DNA of 64,000 nt from Bacteroidales bacterium (GTDB lineage Bacteria; Bacteroidota; Bacteroidia; Bacteroidales; UBA12170): NCBI GenBank assembly GCA_016744655.1, contig JADGDY010000007.1, forward strand, positions 1 through 64,000. Direction: 5' to 3'. The notes under the pieces were generated by a model. That model saw only the letters and a program-made list of their open reading frames with translations, was not told the DNA's origin and did no database searches. Positions within the stretch are counted from its first letter, which is position 1. Each line of letters starts with the position of its first letter. Shown in pieces: positions 61,323-64,000 of the stretch. The position numbers were made by a program, and so were the translations under genes.

Positions 61323-64000
61323 ATGGCAAAAATCAAACTTTTAGACCTAATTGACTTCAATCAAGTTAGTTTATTATTGGATGGATTTTACAAAACCACT
61401 GGTTTTGTGACAGCCATTCTAGATCTGGATGGGAAAATACTTTCTCAGTCTGGATGGAGAAATATGTGCGTGAACTTTCATAGAGCACACCAAGAAACGG
61501 CAAAGAAATGTACTCTTAGCGATACAATCATTGCTAGCAAATTAGCTAAAGGAGAAAACTATCATAGCTATCAATGTTTAAATGGATTAATGGATGTTGC
61601 TGTCCCTTTAAAGGTTCACGGAATCCATATTGCAAATATATTTTCTGGCCAATTTTTTTATGAGAAGCCTGATAAAGAATTCTATAGTAATCAAGCAAAA
61701 CAATATGGGTTTGATGAAACGGACTACATTAAATCAATGGAACAGGTTCCTGTAGTTAATAAAGAACAGGTAAAGCATACTATGGATTTCCTTTTAAATA
61801 TGACGAAAGTTATATCTGAGATGACCCAACAGAAAATGGAGCAAATTGAACTTACGAAAGAACTTAAAAAAAGTGAAGACAGGTGGCAATTTGCAATTGA
61901 AGGAAATGGAGATGGGCTTTGGGATTGGAATGTAAAGAAAGATAAAATATTCTTTTCAGAGCAATGGAAAAACATGCTTGGTTATGCCAATGATGAAGTG
62001 GAACATAGTTTTAATGGCTGGGATAAACTTGTACATCAAGACGATAAAGAGCAAGCATATAAAGGAATTCAGAGCCACATTGATGGCATCACATCAGTAT
62101 ATTTAAATGAGCATAGACTATTATGCAAAAATGGAAAATATAAATGGATTAGAGCCAGAGGCAAGGTTATTAGTCGCGATAAAGACGGTAAACCAATAAG
62201 GTTTATTGGAACACATGTTGACATTAGCGATTACAAAGAAACTCAATCCAAACTACTCGAACATCAATTTTACTTAACCAAAGCACAAAACATTGGAAAG
62301 ATTGGAACCTGGGAATTAGATCTGAAAAAAAATGTATTAAAGTGGACTGCCCAGAACTATGAAAACTTTGGAATTAAAGCAGGTACACCTTTGACTTATG
62401 AAACCTTTTTAAATTGTGTACACCCTGATGATAGGGAATATGTAAATACAGAATGGACTGCTTCTTTAAAAGGTAAACCATATGACATTGAACACCGAGT
62501 TATAGCTAATGGTGAAACAAAATGGTTGAGAGAAAAATGCGATATAGATTTTGATGAGAAAAATAATGCAATTTATGCAATTGGTTTCAGTCAAGATATT
62601 ACACATAGAAAAACTTCAGAGGAGGCCATAAAAGAAAGTGAGGCCATCTATAAAAACTTAGTTGAAGTAATGCCTGATGGGGTTTATAAAAGCACAGAGG
62701 AAGGTGAGTTTGTTGAAGTCAATCAAGCACTAGTAGATATGCTTGGATACGATAGTAAAGAAGACCTAATGTCTATTGATATTAAAACTCAGCTTTATTT
62801 CAAGGTAGAAGATAGAGAGGCTGTGAAATTAATAGAAAAGCAAGAACAAAGAGGAATCTACCGAATGAAGAAAAAAGATGGTTCCGAAATTTGGGTTGAA
62901 GACCATGGGTGGCTGAATTATGATGAAAAAACAAAACGATTATTTCATGAAGGTATCATGCGAGATATTACCCAAAGGAAATACCAAGAAGAAGAATTAT
63001 TAAAGCTCTCTACCGCAATTGAACAAAGCCCTTCTGTAATAGCCATTACTGATAAAAAAGGCCATCTTGAGTATGTAAACCCTCAATTCACAAAGCTTAC
63101 TGGCTACTCTTTACAACAAGCTAAATCAATTAGCACTTATGTTATTACCTCAGGTCATACAAAGGACCAAGAAAAAGAAATATGGAATACCATTAGCTCA
63201 GGAAATATATGGAGGGGTGATATTTATAATCAAAAGAAGAACGGTGAGCATTATTGGGAATCGGTTACCATTTCTCCCGTTTTTAGTGAAAATGGTAGTA
63301 TAACCAACTTCCTAAAACTATCAAAAGACGTCACAGAGCAAAAGCAACTTGAAAATGCTCATAAAACCATTTTGGAGATCTCACAAATTTCAGATCAATC
63401 AACTACCCTTCATAGTTTCTTATACAATGTTCATCAAAAAGCAAACTCAATCATTCGTGCGGAAAATTTCTATTTCGCATTCTATCATAAGAATAGTAAT
63501 ACCTACACATTCCCCTACTATCATGATGAAATTGACTATTGTGAACCAGACGAACATTTTACATTAAATAATGGATATACCGATTTCGTTAGACAAAAAG
63601 GTAAAACCATTCTAATTACCGAGGATTCTAAAAATGAGTTATGGACTAAACACAAAATAAAAAGCTACGGTGACAACATGGCAATGTGGTTAGGTATACC
63701 AGTAAAATTGAGCAATCAAAACGAGGTAATTGGAGTTATTGTAATTCAAGATTATCACAACTTTAATGCGTATACTGCTTCAGAAATATCCACCTTAGAA
63801 ATCATAGTAAACAATATTGGAAGGTATATTGAACGAGTAAGATACCTTGATGAAATATTAAAAGCAAAAGAGAAAGCAGAAGAAAGCGATCGCCTTAAGT
63901 CAGCATTCTTAGCCAATATGAGCCATGAAATCAGAACGCCGATGAATGGAATTCTAGGCTTTTCAGATCTATTAAAAGAACCTGACCTTAGTGGTGAAGA
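61323..64000 (+). CDS. Truncated cytoplasmic sensor kinase: PocR, four PAS, GAF, HisKA
   Basis: The frame from ATG 61323 runs off the window with 892 residues seen. Residues 1-170 are a PocR-type sensor with Cys in [11 protein letters not shown] and [11 protein letters not shown] domains begin near 184 (DGLWDWNV), 315 (GTWELDL), 438 ([12 protein letters not shown]) and 562 ([21 protein letters not shown]). A GAF follows (about 685-840), and the dimerisation box is [10 protein letters not shown] with phosphoacceptor His868. No membrane helix is seen, so it senses cytoplasmic signals. The catalytic ATPase domain, and any receiver domain, are beyond the window. Confidence 0.9.
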   Translation, partial: MAKIKLLDLIDFNQVSLLLDGFYKTTGFVTAILDLDGKILSQSGWRNMCVNFHRAHQETAKKCTLSDTIIASKLAKGENYHSYQCLNGLMDVAVPLKVHGIHIANIFSGQFFYEKPDKEFYSNQAKQYGFDETDYIKSMEQVPVVNKEQVKHTMDFLLNMTKVISEMTQQKMEQIELTKELKKSEDRWQFAIEGNGDGLWDWNVKKDKIFFSEQWKNMLGYANDEVEHSFNGWDKLVHQDDKEQAYKGIQSHIDGITSVYLNEHRLLCKNGKYKWIRARGKVISRDKDGKPIRFIGTHVDISDYKETQSKLLEHQFYLTKAQNIGKIGTWELDLKKNVLKWTAQNYENFGIKAGTPLTYETFLNCVHPDDREYVNTEWTASLKGKPYDIEHRVIANGETKWLREKCDIDFDEKNNAIYAIGFSQDITHRKTSEEAIKESEAIYKNLVEVMPDGVYKSTEEGEFVEVNQALVDMLGYDSKEDLMSIDIKTQLYFKVEDREAVKLIEKQEQRGIYRMKKKDGSEIWVEDHGWLNYDEKTKRLFHEGIMRDITQRKYQEEELLKLSTAIEQSPSVIAITDKKGHLEYVNPQFTKLTGYSLQQAKSISTYVITSGHTKDQEKEIWNTISSGNIWRGDIYNQKKNGEHYWESVTISPVFSENGSITNFLKLSKDVTEQKQLENAHKTILEISQISDQSTTLHSFLYNVHQKANSIIRAENFYFAFYHKNSNTYTFPYYHDEIDYCEPDEHFTLNNGYTDFVRQKGKTILITEDSKNELWTKHKIKSYGDNMAMWLGIPVKLSNQNEVIGVIVIQDYHNFNAYTASEISTLEIIVNNIGRYIERVRYLDEILKAKEKAEESDRLKSAFLANMSHEIRTPMNGILGFSDLLKEPDLSGE

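Noticed and set aside
1-64000. tRNA, rRNA, tmRNA or riboswitch
   Set aside because: No TTCGAATC-type T-loop with acceptor pairing or known riboswitch core was seen by eye on either strand; a covariance search would be needed to be certain.

Overview
This window is a stretch of a low-GC Bacteroidota chromosome. Three things point there: a 2940-residue secreted protein with a C-terminal type IX secretion (T9SS) sorting domain; many start-proximal -7 boxes of the form TAnnTTTG, used by the Bacteroidota housekeeping sigma factor; and typical families such as DUF4136 and SusD-free glycosidase clusters, OmpP1/FadL and DcaP-like barrels, and MacB-type permeases. The order cannot be fixed from this sequence. 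A DmsABC-type reductase at the left edge suggests anaerobic or microaerobic respiration. No tRNA, rRNA, CRISPR array, complete insertion sequence or prophage was recognised, so this is mainly core chromosome with interesting intergenic repeats.

Layout. 1-1.3 kb: the tail of a molybdopterin reductase and a fused iron-sulfur/membrane-anchor subunit. 1.4-6.7 kb: a secreted protein with two HExxH motifs, a GH3 glycosidase and a GH29 alpha-L-fucosidase, the last two separated by a 126-bp imperfect palindrome. 6.8-8.2 kb: a YkgJ-type cysteine cluster protein and a DjlA-like co-chaperone. 8.3-17.1 kb: the giant T9SS cargo. 17.5-28 kb: DMT transporter, M23 peptidase, DUF4136 lipoprotein, SWIM/SNF2 ATPase, tyrS, small hydrolase, free-Met-sulfoxide reductase, barrel protein, ALDH7. 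28.2-33 kb: a MacAB-like exporter operon with a 59-codon ORF inside it, facing an ECF sigma/anti-sigma-like pair (33.1-34.6 kb). 34.7-40.8 kb: gltX and metG, each preceded by a different intergenic repeat, then an OmpP1/FadL barrel. 41-48 kb: TRIC channel, e(P4)-type phosphatase, lipoprotein, 5-formyl-THF cyclo-ligase, SppA, GH73, folK and a deoxynucleoside kinase. 48-49 kb: a 1-kb non-coding tandem array of about four 260-275 bp units. 49-61 kb: PAP2 and HD phosphohydrolases, a MacB permease, AcpH-like, lgt, a glycosyltransferase, a PHP phosphatase, M14 carboxypeptidase/thioredoxin-like/TPR genes, YjbQ, AI-2E transporter and a DcaP-like porin. 61.3 kb to the end: a truncated PocR-PAS4-GAF histidine kinase.

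The main unexplained signals are non-coding. (1) A decamer repeat (about TTTACTATCC) follows a conserved leader at two distant loci (34.7 kb and 58.2 kb). (2) Five units at exactly 33-bp spacing lie upstream of metG. (3) A 260-275 bp tandem array lies at 48 kb. (4) A MITE-like palindrome follows the GH3 gene. (5) Three genes have a perfect -7 box ending exactly four bases before the start codon, which predicts leaderless mRNAs. Among proteins, the dual-HExxH protein, the SWIM/SNF2 protein with a degenerate second helicase lobe, and the giant multi-module T9SS cargo deserve the closest look.
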